This document shows, in pieces, positions 35,928 to 47,756 of a DNA stretch of 64,000 bases. The notes under the pieces were generated by a model. That model was given only the letters and a program-made list of their open reading frames with translations. It did not search any database and had not been told where the DNA came from. The position numbers and the translations under genes were made by a program. Source of the DNA: Elephas maximus indicus. Lineage: Eukaryota > Chordata > Mammalia > Proboscidea > Elephantidae. Position 1 is the first letter of the stretch, and each line of letters starts with the position of its first letter. Location of the stretch: contig NC_064824.1 in NCBI RefSeq assembly GCF_024166365.1, forward strand, positions 127,196,608-127,260,607, written 5' to 3'.

Positions 35928-36193
35928 GGCGCAGCTAGAATGCTCCTTAGAAGCAACAGAGGATGATGAGACTTGTCACACTTACTTTGGACACATCATC
36001 AGTAAAGACCAACTGCTAGAAAAAAACATCATGTCTGGTAAAGTAGCCGGTCAGCAAAAATTAGGAAAACGCTCCACAAGATGGAGTGACATGTGGCTGC
36101 AACAATGGACTCAGACATACCAAAGACTGTCAGAATGGTGCAGGACCACGTAACATTTCTTTCTGTTATACATAAGATCATCTTGAGTTGGAG
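35928..36193 (+). mobile_element. RTE 3'-end fragment, sense
   Basis: GCAGCTAGAATGCTCCTTAG through ACTTTGGACACATCATCAGT to TCTGTTATACATAAGATC is the C-terminal part and the start of the RTE 3' end. Confidence 0.82.
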
Positions 36194-37097
36194 CTTCAAA
36201 CCAAGGCAGTCTGGCATTCAACTCAGTGGTGTTAATTACTCCTTGGGCTCTAGGCATGAAAAAATGACATTGAGCACTCAGGACACCACCCCTGCTTTCC
36301 ACCTCCATGGGAATCCTTGCACAGTGTAAAACCCTCCAGATCTACACTGACATAGACACTGAAAGCCCTCCCAGACTACTCCTCATATGTCTTTCTTACC
36401 TCTCTTTCCTGTGCAGATGCTGTATTCTTAACTCTTCAACAAGACATTCCATGGCAGAAAAGTTATGGTTACTCCTTATTTATTCAGGAGGCCAACAGGG
36501 TTTGGGCATCTCAGGACAGGTTTATGGTGGTGGTGACATTGAAAAAGGGGTGATGATGGTGGCGGTAATGAAGATTAGGATGAGAGAGCAATAGCAACAC
36601 CAGTTTTACAGTGAGTGAATTACAGGGAACAGTAGGGTAAAACCAGGACCAGAGGTTCAAACGCTTGGGCTTCTGCACAGAGATGTCACTCCATTTGGAA
36701 TTTGGGCATTCATTTTGACCTGTCATTCTGTGTGTGCAGTCTTGGAGTCCTATCAAAAGATCCCACTAAAGGCAAGGAAGCAAAGACAAAGAAATTGTTC
36801 AGTAGAGGATGAGTATCTTAGCATTTCCCACTCTTACCCTGGGCTTTCACCCTTGGTGGTTTGTGCATACCACAAACCCAGTGTTTCCACCTTAGTAAGT
36901 AAAAGCCCCTAGCAGGCATCTTTTCCCCTCTCTCATTTGACCTTTTCTAGTGGGATGTCCTCATAGTTTCAGGAGGTGGGAAAGATGGGGTACCTATATT
37001 TCTAGGTAGGGAACCATCATGTAGCCCCAGGGACAAATATTCAGTAGGGATGCCTGTCAGTTTTGCACCATGGCTTGGGGAGTGGTTGCAGTAGAAA
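36194..37097. other. Upstream of copy B exon 1; no gene or clear promoter seen
   Basis: Somewhat less AT-rich than its surroundings. It would include the promoter of copy B, but I see no CpG-rich stretch and no convincing TATA box at a fitting distance. An in-frame stop (TAG, 37098-37100) bounds the exon-1 frame upstream. Confidence 0.4.
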
Positions 37098-37151
37098 TAG
37101 CCCAAACTGTGGCAACTGCTTCCCACAAGACGATCTCTTGGGTGGCTGCTG

Positions 37152-37310
37152 ATGTCACTGTTGCCGCTGCTCTTCTGCTCTTGTGCCCAGAGTGTCCTCC
37201 GGAAACAGACTCAAGACGACTCATTATGCAAACTGAAGAACGCTTCTGGTAGCTGGTTCCCGCAAAAGTGCGACCATTTTAACCAAAATTGTTCCTCATT
37301 CTGGAAACAG
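37152..37310 (+). pseudogene. S28 peptidase copy B, exon 1 (signal peptide, WFxQKxDHFN)
   Basis: The frame begins MSLLPLLFCSCAQSVLRKQ: a short hydrophobic leader with a likely cleavage after the Ala/Ser region, as expected for a secreted or lysosomal peptidase. The end reads GSWFPQKCDHFNQNCSSFWK, matching the N-terminal WFxQKLDHFN...WxQRYF hallmark of family S28. A consensus-type donor (CAG/GTAAAA) follows at 37311, and the next exon at 52832 continues in phase with RYFIN. Met at 37152 is the first ATG after the in-frame stop at 37098; a non-ATG upstream extension is unlikely. The family's Leu before Asp is replaced by Cys. The exon itself is open. The intron after it is about 15.5 kb, inflated by L1, RTE and ERV insertions. 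Confidence 0.85.
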
Positions 37311-37677
37311 GTAAAAAGTAGAGACCAAGGCAGGTCATGACAGGTTGGGGATGGTATGAACAATTTGTATCTATTTGTTTCATTTTATTGGTTTGAAAAT
37401 TGGTTTTGTAAAATTTAGTTTTATATTATTATTATCTAAAATATTTATATAGTTCCAAAACCAAATTGACAAAACAAGATATTTCAATAAACTTAACTTA
37501 GACTGGTTATATTATTATTCTTTGTGCTTCTCTTAATGACTTGATAGAAGATGAAAACCTTCGTCTATTTGCATTATATCTTTCCACGATTTCTTCTTTA
37601 CTTTCCTATTTTTGTTAATGATATTATAATCTACGTTTCTTTTTTTGTTCATAATATATTTTCTTTTTGTTAAGAAT
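37311..37677. other. Start of first intron of copy B; nothing seen
   Basis: AT-rich intron sequence. Confidence 0.5.
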
Positions 37678-38731
37678 GTCGTTGCTGTTGTTAGGTGCCT
37701 ACGGGTTTGTTCCAGCTCATAGCGACCTCATGTACAACAGAATGAAATACTACCTAGCCCTGCGCCATGCTCACAAACACTGGTATGCTTGAGTCCGTTG
37801 TTTCAGCCACTGTGTCAATCCATCTCAATAAGGGTCTTCCTCTTTTTAGCTGAACCTCTACTTTGCCAGGCATGATGCCCTTCTCCAGGAACTGGTCCCT
37901 CCTGGTAACATGTCTAAAGTATGTCTCACCATCTTTGCCTCTAAGAAGCATCCTGGCTGTACTTCTTCCAAGACAGATTTTTTAGATCTTTTGGCAGTCA
38001 ATGACGTATTCAATATTCTTTGCCAACACCATAATTTAAAGGCATCATTTTTTCTTTTGTCTTCTTTATTCATTGCCCAGCGTTCACATGCATATGATGC
38101 TATTGAAAACAGCATGGCTTGGGTCAGGGCAACTTAGTCTTTAAGGTGACATCTTCGCTTTTTAACGCTTTAAAGACTTTTTTTTGCAGCAGATTTGCCC
38201 AATGCAATGCATGTTTTGATTTCTTGACTGCGGCTTTCATGGGTGTTGATTGCGGATCCAAGTAAAATGAAATCTTTGACAACTCTCTTTATCATGATGT
38301 TACTTATTGGTCCAGTTGTAAAGATTTTTGTTTTCCTTATTTTGAGGTGTAATCCATACTGAAAGCGTGGTCTTTGCTCTTCATCAGCAAATGCTTCAAG
38401 TCCTCTTCATTTTCAGCAAGTAAGGTTGTGTCATCTGTATAATGCAGGTAGTTAATGAGTCTTCCTCCAATCCTGATGGCATTTTCTTCTTCATATAATC
38501 CAGCCTCTTGGGTTATTTGCTCAGCATACAGATTGAATACGTATGGTTAAATGATACAACCCTGATGCACATCTTTCCTAACTTTAAACTGTTCGAATGA
38601 CTGCCTCCTGATCTATGTACAGGTTCATCATGAGCACAATTAATTTTTCTGGAATTCCCATTCTTCAAAATGTTATCCCTAATTTGTTATGAACTACACA
38701 GTCAAATGCCTTTGCATAGTCGAAACACAGG
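37678..38731 (-). mobile_element. RTE LINE 3' half, antisense
   Basis: From the 3' terminal GTTGCTGTTGTTAGGTGCC at the left to the RT palm region at the right. Minus-strand pieces at 37754-37951 and 37858-38115 (NKEDKRKNDAFKLWCWQRIL) are in different frames. It is more decayed than the copy at 33729. Confidence 0.86.
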
Positions 38732-40300
38732 TAAAATTTTTAATAAAACTCTGGTTAAACAGGCTAGAGTCAAATGTACAACAATTCAACAGTTTCTACA
38801 TGTACAATTTAGTGACATTGATTCCATTCTCAAGTTCTACAACCATTCTCTCTCTCCTAAGTTTTTCTTCCTTCATTGACATAATCTCACTGCTCCCTAA
38901 GTTTCCTATCTAATCTTTTGAGTTGTCATCAATTTGATCCCTCATAGGTAGATCTTAAAAGGTCATAATGCTTAAGGCAGACATGCTTTACTGGTTAAGC
39001 TAAACTGTTTTTTGGTTTTAAGAAAATGTCAGAGGATATTCTTGGTTTAAATTTTAAGGATTATCCCAGGGTAACAGTTTCAGGGGTTCATCTAGCCTCC
39101 GTAATTCCAGAAATTCTGGTTTCCATGAAAATTTTACATTATTTTCTGCATTTTCTCCCTTTTGATCAGCATATCTTTCTAATTTTTATATTTTGTAACA
39201 TTTCATTCTATTCAGTTATCATAACCTCAAGGTTGTTTTAAGCTTAGTGTTTTATATAAATATATTAATGTTCACTCCCAGTCTCTTTCTCACAATAGCT
39301 TCTTAAACATTTATGAGTCATAGTCTTTGAATTTTAATGCTTGGGTGATGTCTGAATGGCTATATATACAATTCTTGCTTGTCATTTTTCTTCCCTGAGT
39401 TTATATGCATTGCTAAACTCTCATCTAGTATTGCATTTTGCTATGTAACAGGTTGAGTCCAGCCAAATATATACCTCCTTACATGGGACTTTTTACCTCA
39501 GTGCTTGAAGGATCTTTTCTTTTTCTTCAAGGTAAATAAAATTTTCTGGGACTCATCTTGATGTTGATGAGTTAATATCAGTTTTTCCTGATACACTGTA
39601 TTTATTCTATAAGAATTTTTTGGATTATATATATTTTTCCAATTCTATATATTCATTTTTCTTCTTTAAAGTCACCAAATACTCATTTTTTTAGTGTAAA
39701 TTGTCTATTTTACAGTCTTAATTTTTTCTCTAATTCAATTTAAGCACTGTTTTTCATTTATTTCTGCCAATTTCCAGCTTGTCCTATAAATTCTTCATTT
39801 TTGTGAATAATTTTTTACTCTTATAACAAGTATATTATCCTTCTACTTATCTTCTGATCATGCCCACTTTAGTTTTCATTTCTTTATGTTATGTTTTTAA
39901 TTAAGGGTTCTGATCCTCTTTACCCCGGTTTTACATAAATAATACACTCCTATGTTTGTTTACCAACGCTCCCTTCCTCTCCTCAAGGGATTTTTGTAAA
40001 CATAATATGTTAATTTTTTTTTTCAATTGGCATAGTGACACTTAAGAAAATACCCCACAGGAGAATGGCACAGTTGGCAAACAAACATAAAAGAAGCTAT
40101 TATTTGCAAAAAAAATATAGTAAAGAGTTGATTTTTCATTAAGTTCTTGAATTCTTAGGAAAAACGTTTGGTCACAATCATGACCTACTTCCCATACCAT
40201 TTTTCAAGTTTGATAACATACTCTGTTGGCTAGGCTATTGGTTAACAGGTACTCTAAAACATAGGAGGTAGGAATGAAAAAACAGTACACTTTTAAGAGG
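38732..40300. other. Intron of copy B; probable old L1-type repeat, no gene
   Basis: The first 400 bp (from GTCAAATGTACAACAATTC) look like repetitive L1-related 3' sequence. The rest is AT-rich without coding signal. Confidence 0.4.
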
Positions 40301-40765
40301 GGAATTTAGCAAAATTATATCCACTTCAGGAATCTATCTCAAGGATACAGTAGCAAAAATTTGAAAAGATATATGCACAAACTATTCATTGCAGCAACAC
40401 CTAGAATCAGAACAGATGGAAAATAAATCAAATCTTCATCAATAGAACACTGGTTTAATTATTATGTAATACCCACAGGAGAAAATACCATGTAGCTGTA
40501 AAAGGGAGTCAGGAACATTTCAACATCTGTACACACTGCTATGTAATGATTTCCAAGATATGATATTATGTGGAAATAGGAGACTGGCACCTTAAGGAAA
40601 GGTAGCATCTATAGAGCACTATAGACAGATGCACCATGCCAACTCTCTACAGCAAAGACTCAAAAAGCTAAGTAAAACAAGTGCAAACTTGAATCCCAGA
40701 ACCCTCAGTATCAAATGAAGTGGTAAAGAACTAGATCAAGATCCAAATGGAACAAAAAAAAAAAA
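40300..40765. repeat. Old L1 3'-type sequence, ending in poly-A
   Basis: GGAATCTATCTCAAGGATAC and CATTGCAGCAACACCTAGAA resemble L1 3' ends. An A18 run at 40755-40772 closes it or starts the younger L1. Confidence 0.45.
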
Positions 40766-42480
40766 AAAAAAACCTGATGGAGAACAGAAAACAAGAAGAG
40801 CTATGGAGTGGAGGATCCGTGCTAGCAAGTGAGACACAGCTTCACTGTCTTGGACTATAGCCAGAAATGACCCTGAACAGGGAGTACAGGAAGGCAACAT
40901 CACAGTGCTCCCAACAGGAGACAGAACACCCTGTAACAAGAGAAATATGCTTTCCTACTCCTCATCCTTCTGACTCATATGCTGCCCTTACCACTTCCCA
41001 ATGGGCCACACTGTGCTGCTCGGCTGGAGAGACACCAGGTTGTCACAGCCCTGGGTCTTCCCCAACCTCAGCAAACAGCTCCCATTGCATCATTTTTTTC
41101 TTTCCCTTTCTTTTTTTCTTTCTTTTTTCTCCCTCCTATTCAGCCCCTTATGCCACCTCCACCCCTTTCTGATGGGCCACCCTCCGTAGCTTTACTAGAG
41201 AGCCCCCTGCACACAGCTGGCCTGGGGCTGCCTGACCCTCACCCACTGGCTTCCACTGCACCAGTTTTTTCCCTTCTCTCCATTTTTTTCTCCCTCCTGT
41301 GTAACCACAGGTGCCACTTTCACCCCTTCCTGATGGGCTATGCTGTACCACTTGGCTAGGGAGCTGCCAGACAACAGCTGCTCTGGGTCAATTCCACCTC
41401 TACACACTGGTTCCTAAAGCACCATTTTTATTTCTTCTTCTTTTTTTTTTTTTTTGATTTTTTCCCTTTATTCCTCCCACATAGCCCCATAACTTACTGC
41501 CTTGGCTAGAGATCCTCTGCCCCATGGCTGCCCCAATGCCACCTCACTCCCAATCACTGGCTTCAACCACACTGCCATTCTTTCTTTCTTTTTTGCATTT
41601 GTTTCTTCTTTTTTCTTTTCTTTCTGCCTCCCACCTAGCTCAGTATATCCCAACCCTTCCCTTCCTGGGGGTCCTCTAGTCTACCCCATCACCACTCACT
41701 GGCCACCACCATGCTGCCAGAGTTTTTAATTTTTTTTTCTTTTTTTTTTTCTCCTCTCTTTCTTATTTTTCCTTCTCTCTCCAACCTAGCCACATACATC
41801 ACCTCTCCCCGTACACTGGGTACCACCACAGTGCCACAGCTGGAGAGCCACTGGCCCAGTGCTACCTTGGGTCTGCCCCACCCACTTCGCTGCCACTTAT
41901 TTTATATTTTTTTCTTTTTCATTTTTCTTTTATTTCCAACTCCCACCTATCCTCTTATGCCACTTTCTCCCATTTCCAGGCATCCCCAGGTCCACCCCAC
42001 CCCACCAGCTGACTAAACCTTTTTTTTCTTTTAACATTCCCTCTTTTTCTCTTTCTTTCCATCCACCTAACCCTGCATGCCACCCATCTTGCAATTGTCC
42101 CTATATGTGCTACCATGGCTAGAGCATCCACAATACTCAGGCCTGCCACAGCACCAGGTTCTCACTGTCCCCCTCGCCACTTGACTCGCTACTGAATGAT
42201 GGGAAGTGAGCCTGTACCATCACCTGTCTGACATTCCTGCCTATATGGCGAAGAGCAGTGAATGCTCCCACAAGGCGGGCCAATATCAGGAGGTAGACAG
42301 TGCTCCCATAATCCACCCTCAGCCACCTAGCCAAACAACTGTAAAGGGACATGGACTCATCCTGCCTGTTGCTGTCCTGCCTATCTGGACAAGGTAGTGA
42401 GAACTATTGTGCCCACAGATAAGCAACCAGCAAAACATGCCTGGCCAATCTACCCTGACATTTCAAAACAAAACAAAAGA
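40766..42480 (+). promoter_or_regulatory. L1 5' UTR with repeated pyrimidine-rich modules
   Basis: Lies directly upstream of an L1 ORF1 in the same orientation. It consists of degenerate modules of about 145-170 bp, each a GC-rich half (GATGGGCCAC / CTTGGCTAGAGA / TCACTGGCTTCAACCACAC) followed by a C/T tract. Pyrimidine tracts start near 41093, 41263, 41426, 41578, 41725, 41897 and 42018. The GATGGGC anchor recurs at 41001, 41172 and 41332. This is much richer in G+C than the surroundings. L1 promoters lie in the 5' UTR, and repeated 5' units are known in rodent L1s; promoter activity here is inference. Confidence 0.6.
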
Positions 42481-42579
42481 ACTAGGACAGAACAAATGAA
42501 TGTACAATCAATAAATAAAGAATAACCTTAATGTCTCAGAGACAGCAGACAATATCAAAACATAAAAAAGTGGGACACA

Positions 42580-43540
42580 ATGGCTCCAACGAGTGACCAA
42601 AATCAAGAATCAGATGATTTTCCAGTAAGAGAAAAGAAACTAGCTGACATGGATTCAAAAGACTAATGTTTACGGCTTTCCAAGAAATTAGGAAAAAGAT
42701 CAAGCAAAATACAAACCAAGCCAAGAAAAAAATAGACAAAATCATGGAAAACACAAAGCCTATGAAAACAAAGCCCAGCGAAGGAAAACACAGAAAAAGT
42801 AATAGAAGAATTCAGGAAAATAATGAAAGAAGAAAATGCCAAAATAAATAAACAATTAGAAACCATACAAAAACAGCAACTAGAAATTCAAAAGATTAAA
42901 AATAAAATTTCAGATATGGAAAACTCAACAGAAGATTTTAGGAGCAAAACTGAAACAATGGAAGACAGAATCAGCAAGATTGAAGCCAAATTCATGAACA
43001 CCACTCTAAAACATCTGCTTGAGGAAAAATCAGAAAAAGAAATAATGAAATCTAAGAATTGTTTAGGATACAATCAAGGGTAAAAATATGAACATGATCA
43101 GAGTTCCAGAACAGAAGGAAAACTCAGAAAGGATTACTGCAGATTTGCTGGCGGAAAACTCCCCAAATATCATGAAAGACCAAAAGCTGACCATCCAAGA
43201 AACTCAATGAAACCCATATAGGATAAAAAAAAAAAATAGGGCCTAAAATAAAGTCACCAAGACATGTGATAATCACTTGCCAAAATAAAGACAAAGACAG
43301 AATTCTAGGAGCAGCTTGAGCAAATTGAAAAGTCAGTTATAAAGGGGAAACAATAAGACTAAGTTTTGATTACTCAGGAGAAACTCTAAAGACAAGAAGA
43401 CAATGGGATGACATATATAAAACACTGAAAGATAAAACTGCCAAACAGTAATAATGTATCCTGCAAAACTCTTTCAAATATGATGGCAAAATTAGGACTT
43501 TTTCAGATTAGCACGAATTAAGTGAATTTGCAAAAAAAAA
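42580..43540 (+). mobile_element. L1 ORF1 remnant
   Basis: A start-like ATG at 42580 (MAPTSDQNQESDD) meets a stop at 42664-42666. After frameshifts the Lys/Glu-rich coiled coil follows (42823-43083: KQLETIQKQQLEIQKIKNKI, then METMEDRISKIEAK-like). A diverged RNA-binding part continues to about 43510 (RVPEQKENSERI, then YDGKIRTFSD). The order matches L1 ORF1p. Not functional. Confidence 0.82.
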
Positions 43541-44034
43541 AAAAAAAAAACTTACAAGAAATATTGAAGTGGGTCCTTTCGTTAGAGAACCAGCAACATC
43601 AGACAACAACAACAAAGGGACTCTAGGACACAGGACAGCATCATCTAGATCCCAATCTCTGTAAAGAAATCTCAATAATAAAACAATGTTAAAAGACTTA
43701 AAATAGGGAAAGAGAAACATCGATCTGTAAGTGATGACTATATCAAAAGAATAAAAAGGGGTATAAAAGGTGTAGATATAGAACTCTCAAATGAAGAGGA
43801 AATCAAAGTGATATTGATCTATAAAACACTGGCTCAAACTTAGTAAGATAAGGGTAAATTCCAACGTAAGCATAAAAAAAGTTAACAAACTTACTCATCA
43901 GAATAAAAAAGAAGAAAAACGTAAAGACTCAGTAAACACAAAATCTACAACAAAGAAAAGAAAGTCCACAACCAAAAGGATTTCAGCACAGAAGAGTAAG
44001 AGGAACAAAGAAAATATCAACACCACAAAAAAAG

Positions 44035-46047
44035 AAACACAATGTGACAGCAATAAATTCATACTTATCAATAATCACACTAAATATAAATGATTTAAAT
44101 GTACCCATAAAGAGACAGAGAGTGGCAAAATGGGTTAAAAAAATTATGACTCATCAACATGCTGTCTACAAGAGACACCTCTTAGACACTAAAACATAAA
44201 TTTATAAAAAATGAAATGATGAAAAAGTATTCTTTTCCAAAGCACATGGAACATTCTCTAGAATAAACCACATTTTACACCACAAAGCAACCCTCAATAA
44301 AGTCCAAAACATCAAAAATAATACAAAGCATTCTCTCTGATTACAACACGATAAAAGTAGAACTCAACAACAAGAAGAGCAAGGATAAAAAATCAAATAG
44401 ATGGAAACTGAATAAGACCTTGCTTAAAAACTAAAAACAAATGTGTAATAGGAGAAATCAAAGAAGAAATTTAAAAAATTCTTAGAATCAAATGAGAATG
44501 AAAACACATCATACCACTACCTCCAGGGCACAGCAAAGGCCTTGTTCTGAGGACAAATTATAACAATAAATGCACACATCAAAAAAGAATAATGGGCAAA
44601 AATCAAAATGTTACCCCTACCCTACAACTGAAAAAAATAGAAAGAGAGCAAAAAAAAGAAGCCCACAGTCACCAGAAGAAAGGAAATAATAAAGATTAGA
44701 GCAGAAGTAAATGAAATAGAGAACAGAAAAACAATAGAAAAAATCAAGACCGAACGTTGGTTTTTAGAAAATATCAGTAAAGTTGACAATCCACTGGCCA
44801 AGCTGACAAAAAAAAAAAAAAAATGGGACAGGAAGCAAATAACCCAAATAAGAAATGAGATGGGGGACATTACCACAGACCCAACTGAAAGAAAAAGGAT
44901 CATAACAGAATACTATGAAAAATTGTACTCCAACAAATTTGAGAATCTTGAGGTAATGGACAAATTTCTAGAAATAATCTACCTACCTAAAATACACAAA
45001 CTGAGATAGAAAATATGAACAGACCCATAATAAGAGTTTGAAGAGGTAATAAACAAACAAACAAATAAATAAGCTCCCCATTCTAGGGGGGGAAAAAAAA
45101 AGCCCTGGCCCAGATGGCTTCACTGGAGAATTCTACCAAACGTTCAGAGAAGACTCATACCAGTAATACTCAAGCTATTTCAGACCACAAAAAGGAGGGG
45201 GGGGGGGGAATTACTCCCAAATTCATTCTATGAAGCCAGCATAATCCTGACCCCAAAGCCAGGCAAAGACATCACAAAACAAGAAAATTACAGGCCAATA
45301 TCTATCATGAATATAGATGAAAAAAGTTCTCAGTAAAGTTCTAGCCAATAGAATTCAACATCGCATCAAACAAAAAAAAAAGATATGCCACAAACAAGTG
45401 GGATTCATACCAGGTATGCAAAGTTTGTTCCACATTAGAAAATCAATCAACATAATCCATCACATAAAGAAAAGAATCACATAATCATCTCAATCAACAC
45501 AGAAAAGACCTTTGATAAGGTTCAAAACCCATTCTTGATAAAATTTCTCAGCAAAATTGAAATAGAAGGGAAAATCCTCAACATAATAAAGGAAGCCTTT
45601 TTTTTTATATATATAAAACTAGGAAACCCTGGTGGCATAGTGGTTAAGTGCTATGGCTGCTAACCAAATGGTCAGCTGTTCAAATCTGCCAGGCACTCCT
45701 TGCAAACTCTGTGGGGCAGTTCTCTGCCCTACAGAGTTGCTATGAGTCGGAATCGACTCAACGGCACTGGGTTTGGTTTTGTTTTGCCATACAAAACCAA
45801 GTCAACATCATTCTCAACAGAGTGAGGCTGAAAGGATTCCCCTGAGAAAGGCAACAAGACAAGGATGTTGTTTATCACCACTCCTATTAAACTTTGTGAT
45901 GGAAGTCCTAGCCAGAGCAATAAGGAAAGAAAAAGAAACAAAGGACATCCAAATTGGAAAGGAAGAAGTAAAACTATCACGATTTCACAGAAGATACGAC
46001 CCTATACAAAGATTTCACAGGAAAACTACTGGAGCTAATAGATTCTG
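44035..46047 (+). mobile_element. L1 ORF2 remnant, interrupted by AfroSINE
   Basis: Starts with the endonuclease-like SYLSIITLNINDLNVPIKRQ (about 44060). A deletion is followed by further endonuclease and RT N-terminal sequence (RNEMGDITTDPTE-like at 44850). At 45622 an AfroSINE interrupts it; the RT then continues ([20 protein letters not shown], 45860-45930), and the catalytic FADD region is destroyed ([10 protein letters not shown]). It ends abruptly at an antisense RTE. Confidence 0.85.
45622..45786 (+). mobile_element. AfroSINE inserted in L1 ORF2
   Basis: A complete head-to-tail copy (GGAAACCCTGGTGGCATAG to ATGAGTCGGAATCGACTC) splits the L1 RT. Flanking ATATAAAAC/ATACAAAAC is the probable target duplication. 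Confidence 0.92.
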
Positions 46048-46051
46048 ATTT

Positions 46052-47052
46052 TAAACCACACAGTATTCACTTGTTCTGTTCAGACAACTGCCTCTTGTTG
46101 TCTATGAACAGGTTTCTCATGAGCACAATTAAGTGTTCTGGAATTCCCATTCTTCACAATGTTATCCATAATTTGTTATGATCCACGCAAATGTCTTTGC
46201 ATAGTCAATAAACATCTTTTTGGTATTCTCTGCTTTCAGCCAAGGTCTATCTGACATCATCAATGACATCCCTCCTTCCATGTCCTTTTCTGAATCCTTC
46301 TTGAATTTCTGGCAGTTCCATATACATTTACTGCTACAATCATTTGTGCATAATATTCAGCAAAATTTTACTTGAATGTGACATTAATTATATTGTTTAA
46401 TAATTTCTACATTCTGTTGGATCAACTTTCTTTGGAATGGACACAGACATGGATTTCTTGCTATCAGTTGGCAACATGGCTGTCTTCCAGATTTCTTGTA
46501 CTAGATTAGTAAGCTCCACCAGTACTGCTTCTATTTGTTGAAATTGGTATTCTGTCAATTCCTGGAGCTTTGTTTTTCACCAACGCCTTCAGTGCAGCTT
46601 GGACTTCTTTCTTCAATAACATCGGTTCTTGATCATATGCTACCTCCTGAAATGTTTAAATGTTAACCAGTTGCTTTTGGTACAGTGACTCTGTGTATTC
46701 CTTCCATCTTCTTTTGATGCTTCCTGATTCATACAATATTTTCTCCATAGAATCCTACAAAATTGCAATTCAAGGCTTGAATTTTACTTCAGTTCTTTCA
46801 GTTTGAGTATGCTGATTGTGTTCTTCCCATTTGGTTTTCTAACTCTAGGTCTTTCCACATTTCATTATAGTGCTTTGTCTTCTCAAGCTGCCCTTTGAAG
46901 TCTTCAGTTCAGCTCTTTTACTTCACCATTCTTTCCATTGTCTTTAGCTACTCTATGTTCAAAAGCAAGTTTCAGAGTTTCTTCTGACATCCATTTTTTT
47001 TCTCTCCTATCTTTTTAATGCCCTTTTGCTTTCAACACAGATGTCCTTTCAC
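46052..47052 (-). mobile_element. RTE LINE middle part, antisense, within L1
   Basis: Antisense RT palm (TGTTCTGGAATTCCCATTCT) up to the linker (TTCTGACATCCATTTTTTTT). The RTE 3' end is missing. It replaces the L1 sequence between ORF2 and the L1 3' UTR, suggesting a deletion with the insertion. Confidence 0.85.
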
Positions 47053-47420
47053 TAATGACTGAAGATCAGATGTGTTGTGGCATGACATCAAGGAATGAAA
47101 TAATATGCAACGATAAGGAACAATGATGAATCTGTGAAATATCGCACAACGTAGATGAATCTGGAGGGCATTATGGTTAGAGAATGAACTCAATCACGAA
47201 AGGATAAATATTGTATGAGACCACTATTATAAAATCTCAAGAAAAGATTTACACACAGAAAGAAACAATCTTTGATGGTTATGAGGGAGTGAAGGGTTGG
47301 GGAAAAGAAATCTCTACCTAGATAGTAAATAAGTTTCAACTTTGGAGAAGGAAAAGACAGTACACAATATAGTGGAAGTCAGCACAATCTGACCAAGGCA
47401 AATTCATAGACTCTTCATAG
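47053..47420 (+). mobile_element. L1 3' region, left of ERV
   Basis: Non-coding L1 3'-type sequence. The 4-bp ATAG at 47417-47420 is duplicated on the far side of the provirus. Confidence 0.55.
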
Positions 47421-47756
47421 TGTTACCAGATCTGCAGGTCTTGCTAAGGCACTACACTGAGGCATGAGTTGGGCAAAGATGAAAGAAGAAAAACTTAATT
47501 TGGTTGGCCAAGTAAAAATGGCTCCTCAATCTGCAGGCACAGGGGTTTATATACGGGAAAGAAACAGGGTAGGAGTGGGCTCTTCTTCAAGGCATGTTCA
47601 GGGTGTGTCCGGGGCACGGTTCATCAGGATTGGTGGACAGCGCCTGTAATGATGCCGATATCATCAGATCAGCCAGTGCAGTAGCACTGGGGAGGTCAGT
47701 GAGGGAAAATGGTGACTTAGCTCCTCCCAGCTGCCATTCGGTGGTTTCCCACCTCA
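47421..47756 (-). mobile_element. ERV 3' LTR
   Basis: 336 bp. Colinear with the LTR at 50420-50803 and in the same orientation, with TG...CA termini on both strands. Immediately inside it (47757-47773, minus strand) lies a polypurine tract AAAAGAAAAGGGGGGAA, which marks this as the 3' LTR of a minus-strand provirus. Confidence 0.9.

Noticed and set aside
40867..42149. Several Pro/Ser/Phe-rich open frames on both strands
   Set aside because: Produced by the pyrimidine-rich repeated modules of the L1 5' region; no conserved protein.
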